64,000 nt of DNA from JAFECT01 sp036501825 (GTDB lineage Bacteria > Pseudomonadota > Alphaproteobacteria > Caulobacterales > Caulobacteraceae), in assembly GCA_036501825.1 (NCBI GenBank), contig DASXZP010000026.1, positions 62,001 through 126,000 on the forward strand, in the 5' to 3' direction. Position 1 is the first letter of the stretch. Every line of letters starts with the position of its first letter. A model generated the notes under the pieces. It worked only from the letters and a program-made list of their open reading frames with translations, had not been told where the DNA came from and did no database searches. The position numbers and the translations under genes are program-made. Below, piece by piece: positions 37,339 through 46,093 of the stretch.

Positions 37339-37842
37339 ATGACCAGCCCTCGACCGGACGACGTGGAACTGAACATCGATCCGCTGGACGTGATCGAAAA
37401 CGTCCTCTCCGCCGAAAACCTGCCCTTCGACCGCACCGAAGACGGCGACCTCGCCTTCGCGCTCGCCGGCGACTGGAAAGACTATGAGCTGTGGTTCGCG
37501 TGGCGGCCGGAGGGTGACTGCCTCCAGCTTTGCTGTTCGCTCGACCTGCGCATCCAGAAGTCGCGCAAGACGGCGGCGTACGAACTGCTGTCGCTGATCA
37601 ACCAGCGCTGCTGGATGGGCCACTTCGAGATCTGGCCCGAGGACGGCGAGATCGTGTTCCGCCATTCCATGCCGCTGCCGCACGGCGAACGTCCGACCCT
37701 GCCGCAGGCGGCCTCGATGATCGACGCGGCGGTCGAGGCGTCGGACCGGTTCTATCCGGCCTTCGACTTCCTGGTGAAAGGCTCGAAGAGCCCGTCAGAA
37801 GCGATAGCGGCCTGCATGTTCGAGACGGTCGGCGAAGCCTGA
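37339..37842 (+). CDS. YbjN domain-containing protein
   Basis: A 167-residue protein of the YbjN family (W-K-D-Y-E-L-W-F-A-W; L-C-C-S-L-D-L-R; Q-R-C-W-M-G-H-F-E-I-W). These look like chaperone-type type III secretion folds but their role is unclear. GGAGGATCGG precedes the ATG. In Caulobacterales and Sphingomonadales YbjN is often next to proC; here no proC follows. Confidence 0.8.
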   Translation: MTSPRPDDVELNIDPLDVIENVLSAENLPFDRTEDGDLAFALAGDWKDYELWFAWRPEGDCLQLCCSLDLRIQKSRKTAAYELLSLINQRCWMGHFEIWPEDGEIVFRHSMPLPHGERPTLPQAASMIDAAVEASDRFYPAFDFLVKGSKSPSEAIAACMFETVGEA

Positions 37843-37866
37843 TCCAACGAATTCGCGACGTTTAGG

Positions 37867-38337
37867 TTATCGCGCGTCAGCAACCTTGTGGGCGAATCCG
37901 TCGAAGGCGTTCTCGGCGTCCGTCCAGGTCGCCGAACCGCGTTCGTCGCGGATGTCGGTCGCCCAGTACGAATAGCTGATCTCCTGCCCGCCTAAATGGC
38001 CGCGCACCGTCGCGCCGCCGACGCCGACGCTGCGCATCGACAGCGACGGGTTGGCGCTCATCTGGCCGAAGGTCGGCCGGTTCGGCGTCGCATCCTCAAT
38101 CACCACCTCGAGCCGCCCGCCGCGGCCGAATTCGCCCTTGGCCTTCAGCGACCGTTGGATGGCGTTCTTCAGATCCGTGGTCAGGTAGTCGAGGTCCCGC
38201 TGGCCGTAATTCTTGTCCTTGGCCTTGGCCAGGAGCTTGGGTCCGAGGGTCACCTGGATGTCGGAAACGGGCGCCGCGAAGGCGGCGGCCGGCGCGGCCA
38301 GGGCGAGGGCGAACGCGAGGGCGGGAACGACACGCAT
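37867..38337 (-). CDS. Small secreted hypothetical protein
   Basis: A 156-residue protein with an Ala-rich signal peptide (cleavage near A-A-F-A-A-P, about 22). The rest is mixed alpha/beta with G-R-L-E-V-V-I-E-D-A-T-P-N-R-P-T-F and G-G-A-T-V-R-G-H-L-G-G. The pattern resembles DUF4410-type outer-membrane-associated proteins, but I cannot assign a family with confidence. The ATG at 38337 has AAGGAGA upstream; the frame is open to 38700. Confidence 0.6.
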   Translation of the reverse strand: MRVVPALAFALALAAPAAAFAAPVSDIQVTLGPKLLAKAKDKNYGQRDLDYLTTDLKNAIQRSLKAKGEFGRGGRLEVVIEDATPNRPTFGQMSANPSLSMRSVGVGGATVRGHLGGQEISYSYWATDIRDERGSATWTDAENAFDGFAHKVADAR

Positions 38338-38475
38338 GGGAGGGTCTCCTTGCCGAACCGACACCCTAACGCCGCTGAAGCTGAACGGATGCTGACCGAC
38401 GCTTTCATTTCCAGAAAGTAACTTGGCGCATTGGAAAGCCGCACCTACGGTCGTCAGACGCCTGGGGATGGATGG

Positions 38476-39339
38476 ATGGCTGGGATGACGGTTTCTAGAC
38501 GCGCGCTTGCGCCGATTCTGACGCTCCCGTGGCTCGCCGCGATGGCGGCGCCGGCTCGCTGGCCCCTGTGGGTGGTCGAGCGCAACGGCGCCAAGGTCTA
38601 TCTGCTTGGCGAAACCCCGCCGCGCGAAAAGGACTGGAGCCAGCCCGACATCGAAGCGCTCGCGGCAGGGTGCGACGTCTTCTGGACTGAAACTAATCAC
38701 AACGTGCGCGGCGATGTGAACGCACTGCTCGCGCAGTATGGCCTCGACAAGACTCCGTTATCTGATCGGTTGAACAAGGCAGACATGGAACGTGTCTCGC
38801 TCGCGGCTGAAAAAGCCAAGACGCCGCTATCGGCGCTGGCGCAGTTTCGGCCCTGGCTTGTCGCGCAGAGTCTGGAAGGTCCGACCTACGTCGCCGAAGG
38901 CCGCACCGGGAAAGCGGCGCAGACGGTGATCACCGATCGCGCCAAGGCGGCGGGACGGCCGGTGAAGAGCGAATTTCCCTATCTGGACGACACGGCTGCA
39001 TGGTTCGGCGCCCTGACGCCGGCGCAGGACGTGCAGTATCTTCGCTACACACTCGATCAACTTCTCGCGCCGGATGCAGACAACGCACGGCTCGACGCCT
39101 GGTCCCGCGGCGACCTCGCCCCGGCCGCCGCTTTCGTCGAGCATTTGCGCAACGACTATCCCGAGTTTTACGCCGTCGCGGTGGTTGCGCGAAACCGCGG
39201 CTGGATTGCACGGGTGAACGAGATGCTGACCAGCAACCGCGCGACGTTTGTCGTGGTCGGCCTCTATCACTTGGCGGGCCCGGACAGCGTGCCGGTTCAG
39301 CTTAAGACCGCTGGATTGAACGGCCGCCGTCTTGCGTGA
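38476..39339 (+). CDS. TraB/GumN-family protein
   Basis: About 287 residues. A signal peptide (about 5-25) starts with S-R-R-A-L-A, which could be Tat or Sec. The TraB fold motifs are V-Y-L-L-G-E-T-P (the usual G-x-x-H becomes G-E-T-P), F-W-T-E-T-N, and near the end F-V-V-V-G-L-Y-H-L-A-G. The normally conserved first His (G-T-x-H) is replaced, so hydrolytic function is doubtful. Starts at 38476 or 38485 are both possible. It ends 7 bp from the convergent neighbour. Confidence 0.7.
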   Translation: MAGMTVSRRALAPILTLPWLAAMAAPARWPLWVVERNGAKVYLLGETPPREKDWSQPDIEALAAGCDVFWTETNHNVRGDVNALLAQYGLDKTPLSDRLNKADMERVSLAAEKAKTPLSALAQFRPWLVAQSLEGPTYVAEGRTGKAAQTVITDRAKAAGRPVKSEFPYLDDTAAWFGALTPAQDVQYLRYTLDQLLAPDADNARLDAWSRGDLAPAAAFVEHLRNDYPEFYAVAVVARNRGWIARVNEMLTSNRATFVVVGLYHLAGPDSVPVQLKTAGLNGRRLA

Positions 39340-39346
39340 GGCCGCG

Positions 39347-39877
39347 TTAGAAGGGCACGTACGTGCTCTCGCAATAGGCGGGTGAGAGCCTGTAGGACGC
39401 GAAGTTCGTCTCCGGTGCGCCGTGCTTCTTCTCCGCAATTGTCCAGGAGAGCCCGCCGTCCTTACGGCTGAAGCGGTTGACGAAGTCGGCGTCAGGGTAG
39501 GGGTAGGTGATCTCGAGCGATCCGTCGGTGTCGACCGCGCCGCTGCCGGGCGCGGAGTATTCGCCGCCGAAACTGTCCGTCCAGAACGAGGTGAGTTTCC
39601 GCCCGCCAGCCCAGGCGATGATGACGACCGCGTGGTAGGGATGGTTCTTATCGCGGCTGGCAATGGCAACCGTCAGGTACTTGCCGTCAAGGTATGGTCT
39701 AATCACGACGGTGTTGTCCGTCGCCACGCCGCGAACCTGACCGGGGCCTGCGTAACAGCCGATCAGGGCGTTGACCGCGGTCTTCGCCGTGTCGGCGTCC
39801 GAGTCGGCCGCGTTCCCGGCGCTCGCGAAACCGAGCACTAGGGCAATGCTGCAGGCGATGGTGCGGATGACGATCAT
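39347..39877 (-). CDS. Small periplasmic protein in the two-component operon
   Basis: A 176-residue protein with a signal peptide ending G-N-A-A (about 22), one Cys near the start of the mature chain (I-G-C-Y-A-G-P-G) and one near the end (P-A-Y-C-E-S), which could pair. The core is beta-rich, like a small lipocalin-type or DUF-barrel domain. I do not recognise it. Its ATG lies 5 bp past the kinase stop, so it is part of the response regulator-kinase operon and may act with the sensor. Confidence 0.65.
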   Translation of the reverse strand: MIVIRTIACSIALVLGFASAGNAADSDADTAKTAVNALIGCYAGPGQVRGVATDNTVVIRPYLDGKYLTVAIASRDKNHPYHAVVIIAWAGGRKLTSFWTDSFGGEYSAPGSGAVDTDGSLEITYPYPDADFVNRFSRKDGGLSWTIAEKKHGAPETNFASYRLSPAYCESTYVPF

Positions 39878-39882
39878 CTTTC

Positions 39883-41226
39883 CTACCCCGGCAACCGGAT
39901 CACCGCGCGCAACCCGCCTAGTTTGCTCTTTTCCAGCACCACGTCGCCGCCGTGGCCGCGGGCGACGTCGCGGGCGATGGCGAGGCCGAGGCCGACGCCT
40001 TTGAGGTTCTGGTTGCGGGCTTCGTCGAGGCGCGAGAACGGTTTGAACGCCTCTTCGTAGCGATCGGGCGGGATGCCGGGGCCGTCATCGTCGACGGCGA
40101 TCTCGACGCCGCCGGAGGGCAGGGCGCGGGCGGCGACGCTGACGTGTTCGCCGTGGGCGGCGGCGTTCATGATCAGGTTCGACAGGGCGCGTTTGAAGGC
40201 GTTGGGTCGCACGCTCGCCGCCAGGCCTTGGTCGGCGATGACCGCGACTTCGGCGCCGGTGCGCCGCGCGCCTTCGCCCACCTGGTCGATCAGGTCACGA
40301 ACGCCCACGGTCTCGACACCCTCGCCGGCCTGGCCGCGCGCGAAGGCGAGGTATTCGTCGATCATGTGCTCCATCTCGGCGAGATCGTGTTTCATCTCGT
40401 CGTTGCGCGACGACGGTTCGGCGAGCGCAAGTTCGAGCTTGAGCCGCGTCAGCGGCGTGCGCAGGTCATGGCTGACCGACGCGAGCAAAGCGGTGCGCTG
40501 TTCGAGGTGGCGCTGGATGCGTTCGCGCATGTCGAGGAAGGCGAAGCCCGCGTCGCGCACCTCCTTGGCGCCGTGAGGTTTGAAGTCAGGCGCCTCGACC
40601 CCCTTGCCGAAGGCCTCCGCCGCGGCGGCAAGACGTTCGATGGCGCGCACCTGGTTGCGAATGAACAGGATCGCGACGGCGGTGAGCAGCACGGTCGCGC
40701 CGCCGAGCCACAGGATGAAGATATGGCCGCGGGTGGCGAACGCCCGGTCGCGCGGGGCGATGATGCGGAGTACGCCGCCCGGCTCCTGCACGCGGATATC
40801 GACATAGGCGGGATAGCGCGTGGTGTTAATCCAGTACGGCTGTTTCAGGTGATCGCCCAGCGCGTGGATCAGCATGCGATCGAAGGGCGCAAAGATCGAA
40901 TGGCGATGATAGGTCGGCAGCTTGGCGCCCGGTTGCAGCACCACCGACAGCTCCATCTGATCCTGGGCGCGATCGGCAAGCCGCTTCAGAATGACCGGCG
41001 AGGGGTTGTCGCGGTACACGTCGCTCAGCCACGCGACGTCGCCGGCGAGACTGTCGGACAGGCGCGACGAGGTCGTCTCCCACTCCGCGTCGAAGAAGGC
41101 CCAGGCGACGGCGACCTGCATCAGGGCCACCGGCAGCACGATGATCAGGAACGCACGGCCCCACAGCGAACTCGGCAGCCGACGGCGGATGAAGCGCGGC
41201 CAGAAGCGGGTGGGGGCGAGTTTCAC
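39883..41226 (-). CDS. EnvZ-like sensor histidine kinase
   Basis: A 447-residue membrane kinase. TM1 is about 24-46, a periplasmic domain is 47-168, TM2 is about 169-189, and HAMP is about 190-242. The phosphoacceptor is H253 in V-S-H-D-L-R-T-P-L-T. The ATPase has N354 in L-I-M-N-A-A-A-H, D-D-D-G-P-G-I at 379-385, and G-L-G-L-A-I. It begins at GTG 41226, 4 bp after the regulator stop. The stimulus is unknown; class and order match OmpR/EnvZ. Confidence 0.92.
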   Translation of the reverse strand: MKLAPTRFWPRFIRRRLPSSLWGRAFLIIVLPVALMQVAVAWAFFDAEWETTSSRLSDSLAGDVAWLSDVYRDNPSPVILKRLADRAQDQMELSVVLQPGAKLPTYHRHSIFAPFDRMLIHALGDHLKQPYWINTTRYPAYVDIRVQEPGGVLRIIAPRDRAFATRGHIFILWLGGATVLLTAVAILFIRNQVRAIERLAAAAEAFGKGVEAPDFKPHGAKEVRDAGFAFLDMRERIQRHLEQRTALLASVSHDLRTPLTRLKLELALAEPSSRNDEMKHDLAEMEHMIDEYLAFARGQAGEGVETVGVRDLIDQVGEGARRTGAEVAVIADQGLAASVRPNAFKRALSNLIMNAAAHGEHVSVAARALPSGGVEIAVDDDGPGIPPDRYEEAFKPFSRLDEARNQNLKGVGLGLAIARDVARGHGGDVVLEKSKLGGLRAVIRLPG

Positions 41227-41230
41227 GCGC

Positions 41231-41920
41231 TCAATCCGGCGCGAGCATGTAGCCGACGCCGCGCACGGTCTGCAGATAGCGCGGGTTACGCGGATCGCTC
41301 TCGATCTTGCGGCGCAGGCGGGTGACCTGCACGTCGACGGCGCGGCCGGTGGCGTCGGCGGTGTCGCGCGCGAGGTCGAGGCGATCGACGGCGGCGTGCG
41401 CGTTCTGGGCCAGGACCTTCAGCAGCTGCGCCTCCGCCTCGGTCAGGCGGACCATGATTCCCTCGCGGGTCAGCTCGCCCCGGTCGAGGTCGAAGGCGTA
41501 GTCGCCGAGCTTCACCTGCCGCGGGCCCGAGGGCTTGGGCCCGGCCCGGCGCAGAATCGCCTCGACGCGCAGGACCAGTTCCTGCGGCTCGAACGGCTTG
41601 GCCAGATAGTCGTCGGCCCCCAGGCTCAGCCCCTCGATGCGGTCGTCAGGCAGGCCCCTGGCGGTGAGAATCATCACCGGCGTCGGGCCCCGCTTGCGCA
41701 CCCAGCGGGTCAGGGAAAAGCCGTCTTCTCCGGGCATCATCACATCGACGACCAGGAGGTCGAAATCGAGCAGATCCAACAGCTTGCGGGCCGCTTCGGC
41801 GTCGCCGGCGGTGGTCACGCGAAACCCGGCCCGGGTCAGGAACTGCTTCAGCAGCTCGCGGATGCGGTCGTCGTCGTCGACCACCAGCAGGTGGCGCTGG
41901 CCGCTTTCAGGCGCGATCAA
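41231..41920 (-). CDS. OmpR-family response regulator
   Basis: A 229-residue regulator. The receiver domain has the acidic pocket D-D-D-D (15-18), phosphoacceptor D59, T86 and K108. The winged-helix DNA-binding domain is about 130-228 with R-A-V-D-V-Q-V-T-R-L-R-R-K-I and T-V-R-G-V-G-Y. The start is TTG at 41920, supported by AAGGG 9 bp upstream; no closer ATG fits. It is first in the operon with the kinase and a small periplasmic protein, and divergent from ilvE. Confidence 0.92.
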   Translation of the reverse strand: MIAPESGQRHLLVVDDDDRIRELLKQFLTRAGFRVTTAGDAEAARKLLDLLDFDLLVVDVMMPGEDGFSLTRWVRKRGPTPVMILTARGLPDDRIEGLSLGADDYLAKPFEPQELVLRVEAILRRAGPKPSGPRQVKLGDYAFDLDRGELTREGIMVRLTEAEAQLLKVLAQNAHAAVDRLDLARDTADATGRAVDVQVTRLRRKIESDPRNPRYLQTVRGVGYMLAPD

Positions 41921-41959
41921 GGGTTCGACCCTTCAAGGAACCAGCCCGGGCGCGTACGG

Positions 41960-41988
41960 TTGACTAGGCCGTAAGACGGCGCTTTAAG
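41960..41988 (+). promoter_or_regulatory. Sigma-70-type promoter of ilvE
   Basis: TTGACT at 41960-41965 and TTTAAG at 41983-41988 are spaced by 17 bp. The -10 element matches four of six positions. The start codon is about 29 bp beyond, giving a short leader. Confidence 0.55.
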
Positions 41989-42017
41989 ACCGCACCCGGC
42001 GTGGGAGAAAATGCTCA

Positions 42018-42911
42018 ATGGACTTCGTTCCTATAGACGATCGTGACGGTTGGATCTGGCTCAACGGTGAATTCGTGCCGTGGCGCGAGGCTAAGGTGCA
42101 CGTTCTGACCCACGCCTTACACTACGCCTCCTCGGTGTTCGAGGGCGAGCGCATGTACAGCGGCGAGATCTTCAGGCTGACCGAGCATAGCGAGCGTCTG
42201 ATCCGGTCGGCGGAACTCCTTGATTTCAAAATCCCCTACAGCGTGGCCGAGATCGATCAGGCCTGCAAGGACACCTGCGCCCGCAACGGTTTCACGGACT
42301 GCTATCTCCGCCCTGTGGCCTTTAGAGGGTCTGAACAGGTCTCGGTTTCGGCGGGCAAAACCACCGTCCGTCTGGTGATCGCCGCCTGGGACTGGCCGAG
42401 CTATTTCGACGCCGAGACCAAGAAGAAGGGCATCCGGCTGATGTGGTCCAAGTGGGCCCGTCCCGCGCCCAACACCGCGCCGGTGAACGCCAAGGCCGCG
42501 GGCCTCTACATGATCTGCACCCTGTCCAAGGACGAGGCCGAGGATGCGGGCTATGCCGACGCCATGATGCTCGACTGGCGCGGCTTCATAGCCGAGGCGA
42601 CGGGCGCCAACGTGTTTTTCGTGAAGGGCCGTGAGATCCACACGCCCAAGGTCGATGCGATCCTGAACGGTATCACGCGCCTGACCCTCATCGATCTCGC
42701 CCGCGAGCGCGGATACGACGTGATCGTGCGCGACATCAAACCGGAGGAGCTGTCGAGCTTCAGCGAGTGCTTCCTCACCGGCACCGCAGCCGAAGTCACC
42801 CCGGTCAGTGAAATCGGCGACTACCGTTTCACGCCGGGCGCAGTCTCGCTCGGCTTGATGGACGACTACTACCGCCTCGTCCGTCGCATGCCGCGGACCG
42901 CCGCGGCGTAG
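42018..42911 (+). CDS. ilvE: Branched-chain amino acid aminotransferase
   Basis: PLP-dependent class IV transaminase for Leu, Ile and Val, 297 residues. Early residues W-L-N-G-E-F-V-P-W and H-A-L-H-Y-A-S-S-V-F-E-G-E-R are typical. The PLP Lys is in N-A-K-A-A-G-L-Y-M, and G-F-I-A-E-A-T-G-A-N-V-F-F-V and the G-T-A-A-E-V-T-P phosphate-binding loop follow. A sigma-70-type promoter lies upstream. A Leu/Val/Phe-type dehydrogenase 16 kb away could act on the same amino acids. Confidence 0.93.
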   Translation: MDFVPIDDRDGWIWLNGEFVPWREAKVHVLTHALHYASSVFEGERMYSGEIFRLTEHSERLIRSAELLDFKIPYSVAEIDQACKDTCARNGFTDCYLRPVAFRGSEQVSVSAGKTTVRLVIAAWDWPSYFDAETKKKGIRLMWSKWARPAPNTAPVNAKAAGLYMICTLSKDEAEDAGYADAMMLDWRGFIAEATGANVFFVKGREIHTPKVDAILNGITRLTLIDLARERGYDVIVRDIKPEELSSFSECFLTGTAAEVTPVSEIGDYRFTPGAVSLGLMDDYYRLVRRMPRTAAA

Positions 42912-42916
42912 GCTCG

Positions 42917-43774
42917 TCAGAAGGCGATACCCGGCCTCAGGATGAGTTGGAACAGCGCCAGGGTCGCCGCAAGCCCCAGCACGGCGACAAGAAGACTTGG
43001 CTCAGGGCCTTCGGATGCAGGTCTGGTTGCGCGGATGCGCGCTGAGCCCAGCACGACCCACCCTGTTCCGGTCAAGTGGACGACCAACGGCACGACGGCG
43101 ACTTCGACCAAGTCGCGAGGCTCGCGGAACGGAACCAGCACCAGGATGGAAAGCATCGTGGTTGCGAACATCGAATAGGCGAACGCTCTGCCGCCCGGCG
43201 CGTCACTCGTTCCGCGGTTCGCCGGGTAGGCGCGGGCAAGCCAACCGCCGGCTAGCGCCATAGCGAGAACGGCCAAGGCCAGCAGTGTCAGCTTGGCGGC
43301 TTCGTTCAGGCCGAGAAACGCGAGCGCCCGACCCATGTCGTTGCCGGGCAGGAGCGTTCCCAGCGCCACTTGGCTCAGCGACTGATAAAGCCCTTGGAAC
43401 GCCATCCAGAACGCAAACGATCGCCAAGTTGGAGACCGAAGGCGGACGAGACGCAAGGCGGCGGCGAACGCCAGTCCGCTTACCAGGGTTGCGACGGCGC
43501 CGGTCCCCTGCAGCAGGTCGACCCACCGGCTATCGCCCGTCCAGGTGTGATTGTTGTGGAAGAGAACCGGATGCAGGCCTGGGGTCAGGGCCTTAGGGAT
43601 GACCAGCCAGAGTTCTTGCCAGAAGAACGTGAGGTTGAAGGCGAGGGCGCAATAGAGGATCGCACCGACCGGCGCCGAAAAGCGCGCACCTGCGGGGCGA
43701 GGTCTGGAAAGCCAGACCCCGAGCGCCAGCGGCGCTGCGCCGATCGCTACGGTAAGCCAAACGATCGTGATCAA
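42917..43774 (-). CDS. Multi-pass membrane protein of unknown function
   Basis: A 285-residue protein with about seven hydrophobic segments. It has an H-N-N-H-T-W motif near residue 73 that could bind metal, and F-Q-G-L-Y-Q-S-L-S-Q near 126. I do not recognise a family. The start is TTG at 43774, supported by GAGG 7 bp upstream; no in-frame ATG fits. It converges with ilvE, 6 bp apart. Confidence 0.55.
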   Translation of the reverse strand: MITIVWLTVAIGAAPLALGVWLSRPRPAGARFSAPVGAILYCALAFNLTFFWQELWLVIPKALTPGLHPVLFHNNHTWTGDSRWVDLLQGTGAVATLVSGLAFAAALRLVRLRSPTWRSFAFWMAFQGLYQSLSQVALGTLLPGNDMGRALAFLGLNEAAKLTLLALAVLAMALAGGWLARAYPANRGTSDAPGGRAFAYSMFATTMLSILVLVPFREPRDLVEVAVVPLVVHLTGTGWVVLGSARIRATRPASEGPEPSLLVAVLGLAATLALFQLILRPGIAF

Positions 43775-43812
43775 ATCGGCCTCGGCTGTTTTCGCGAACG
43801 GCGTTCAGCCCG

Positions 43813-44817
43813 TCAGACGAACCGGTTGCCGAAGATCCTTCTGAGGTCGCCGCTCTGGGCGAGGCGGAACAGGGCGCCGTGGCCGGCGAGGCCGGGCAGG
43901 GGATAGAGCGTCACGCCGTCGACGCCGATCAGGGTCTGGGCGTGCATGCGGTCCTCCGGCATGTCCGAGCCGTAGAACAGGTGCGTCTGGCCGCCGTCCT
44001 TGCGCGCGATCAGCCGCGCGCGCAGATCGCGCCGCGCCGCGGGCGTGTTGCCCAGCAGGCGTTCGGCGAACACCTGGGTGCGGCGGTCCATGTCGGCCGC
44101 CGCGCGGGTGATCGAGATCGGCGCCGAGAAGCCCACGATGTTGGCGGCTTCGAGATCGATGCCCATGGACACCGCGCCGATGCCGCCGGCGGAATTGCCG
44201 ACCGTGTGCACGCGCTCGGCGCCGATGTCGGCGAGGATCTTCTTCAGACCCGTGATGCTCGCGTCGTAGTCGCCGAGCGACTTCACGCCGTTGAAATAGC
44301 CGACGCGGTTGCGGTCACGCAGATAGATCGCCGAGAGGTCGAGTTCGGCGATGTAGCGATCGAACAGCGGCAGCGGCAGCACCATGCGATCCGCAAGACC
44401 GGTGAACACGATCACCGCGGCGGGACGGCCGCCGCGCGCGACGATCACATCGCTTTCGTCATCGATCGCGAGCGGGCGCTTCAGCGCCTCGTCCGGCGGA
44501 CAGTGCGCGCCCAGGGCGTCGCGCGCGGATTTCTCGGTGGTGTCGGCGGCTTCGGGAATCAGGGCGCGCAGCTCAGGCTTGCCCATGGCGCCGGGGTATT
44601 TGCGCAGCGCCGCGCGCAGGGCTTCGGCGCCCTCGGCCTCGCGGCCGGCCAGGCGCAGCACGCGCACCGCTTCGATCTCCCAGCGCGGCTGGCGCGGCTG
44701 CATCTGGATCAGCGCGCGATAGTGGCCGAGCGCGCGGTCGAAGTCGCCGGCCTCCTCGGCGGTGCGGGCCGACGCCGCGATGGTTTCGGCGCCCAGATCG
44801 CCGGTCTCAGCCGTCAT
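43813..44817 (-). CDS. TPR plus alpha/beta-hydrolase-like protein
   Basis: A 334-residue protein with an N-terminal helical TPR-like stretch (about 10-75) and an alpha/beta-hydrolase-type domain (about 115-330). A nucleophile-elbow motif G-N-S-A-G-G is present at about 206-211. The catalytic acid and His are not certain; G-H-G-A-L-F near the C-terminus could provide the His. The ATG at 44817 is used; the frame continues to TTG 44844. Substrate unknown. Confidence 0.65.
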   Translation of the reverse strand: MTAETGDLGAETIAASARTAEEAGDFDRALGHYRALIQMQPRQPRWEIEAVRVLRLAGREAEGAEALRAALRKYPGAMGKPELRALIPEAADTTEKSARDALGAHCPPDEALKRPLAIDDESDVIVARGGRPAAVIVFTGLADRMVLPLPLFDRYIAELDLSAIYLRDRNRVGYFNGVKSLGDYDASITGLKKILADIGAERVHTVGNSAGGIGAVSMGIDLEAANIVGFSAPISITRAAADMDRRTQVFAERLLGNTPAARRDLRARLIARKDGGQTHLFYGSDMPEDRMHAQTLIGVDGVTLYPLPGLAGHGALFRLAQSGDLRRIFGNRFV

Positions 44818-44956
44818 CTCAGGAAGATCCCCCGGAATTCCCAACCTTATTAGCCCGCGCCCGGCCGGGATGGGTAGGTGGTTCTTGCGACCTGGGTCGA
44901 TTGATCCTAGGTCCCTTGGGTTTCCAAAGGAAACGGCCCCAAAAGCGGAGATTGCC

Positions 44957-45604
44957 GTGAAGCTCTACACCCACAACCGCGCCCCCAACCCCCGCCGGGT
45001 TCGCTGGCTGATGGCCGAAAAGGGCATCACCGACCTCGAGATCGTCGAGGTCGACATCTTCGCCGGCGAGCACAAGACCCCAGCCTATCGCGAGAAGGCG
45101 GGCCTGGCCCACGTACCGGCGCTGGAGCTCGAGGACGGCGTCACCATCACCGAGTCCGTCGCCATCTGCCGCTATCTCGAGGCGAAGTATCCCGAGCCCA
45201 ACCTGCTCGGCCGCGATCCCGAAGAAATTGCGGTGATCGAGATGTGGACGCGCCGCTGCGAAATCTATCTCGCCAACCCACTGATGCAAGTGGTGCGCCA
45301 CACCCACCCCGCGCTTGCCGCGTTGGAGCCGCCGGTCCCCGCCGTCGCCGACTACATGCGCGCGGCCGCCGAACGGTTCATGGGCTCGCTCGACCGGCGC
45401 CTGAACGGCCGCAGCTTCATCGCCGCCGACCGCATCACCACCGCCGACATCGTCTCCGCCGTCGGGATCGATTTCGCACGCCTGGTGAAGTACCGCCCGC
45501 CGGCTGAGCTGGTGAACGTGGACCGGTGGCTGTCGGCCTTGAGGGAACGGCCGGGATTCCTTGCCGGCGCCGAGGTCAGGTCGCCCGCGGCTGCATCTTC
45601 TTGA
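44957..45604 (+). CDS. Glutathione S-transferase family protein
   Basis: A 215-residue cytosolic GST. The thioredoxin-like N-domain (about 1-75) includes N-R-A-P-N-P-R-R-V-R-W-L and V-P-A-L-E-L with E-S-V-A-I-C-R-Y-L. The helical C-domain is about 90-205. The start is GTG at 44957 with GGAG upstream. Its 3' end overlaps the convergent thioesterase gene by 29 bp. The class and substrate are not certain. Confidence 0.85.
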   Translation: MKLYTHNRAPNPRRVRWLMAEKGITDLEIVEVDIFAGEHKTPAYREKAGLAHVPALELEDGVTITESVAICRYLEAKYPEPNLLGRDPEEIAVIEMWTRRCEIYLANPLMQVVRHTHPALAALEPPVPAVADYMRAAAERFMGSLDRRLNGRSFIAADRITTADIVSAVGIDFARLVKYRPPAELVNVDRWLSALRERPGFLAGAEVRSPAAASS

Positions 45605-46028
45605 TCACGCCGGAGTAGGTGAACAGCAGCCGTTCGCCGCAGACGATCTGGCCGCGCACAAAGACCAGCGAGCCGCCGGCGCGGGTGACTTCGCCGGTCG
45701 CTTCCAGGAGGTCGCCGACGCGGGCGGCGTCGAGGAAGGTGCTGTCGAGTTGGACGGTCACGCCGCGGCGGCCTTCCATCTCCTCATAGGCCAGGGCAAA
45801 CAGCGATATGTCGGCAAAGGTCATCAGGACCCCGCCGTGCATGCGGCCGCCGGCGTTCATGTGCTTCTGCTCGGCGCGGAAGGCGCAGCGGAACCGGCCG
45901 TCCTCGCCGCGACGGAAATAGAACGGGCCGATCAGAGAATCGAAGGTCTCGCGGGTGTCGAACCGCCGCCAGCCCTTGAACTCGCCCTCGGTCACCTCGA
46001 TTACCGGCGGGGGACGGTCGTGCTCCAT
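45576..46028 (-). CDS. PaaI-type hotdog thioesterase
   Basis: A 150-residue acyl-CoA thioesterase. The PaaI signature N-A-G-G-R-M-H-G-G-V-L-M-T-F-A-D (about 55-70) is present, with the catalytic Asp at its end. The ATG at 46028 gives a normal length. It ends inside the GST gene by 29 bp, on the other strand. Confidence 0.82.
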   Translation of the reverse strand: MEHDRPPPVIEVTEGEFKGWRRFDTRETFDSLIGPFYFRRGEDGRFRCAFRAEQKHMNAGGRMHGGVLMTFADISLFALAYEEMEGRRGVTVQLDSTFLDAARVGDLLEATGEVTRAGGSLVFVRGQIVCGERLLFTYSGVIKKMQPRAT

Positions 46029-46093
46029 ACGCGGGCTCTTAGAGGAAGCCGGCCCGGGTTCCAAGACCGGGCCGACCCTCTCAGTCGCGGCGC

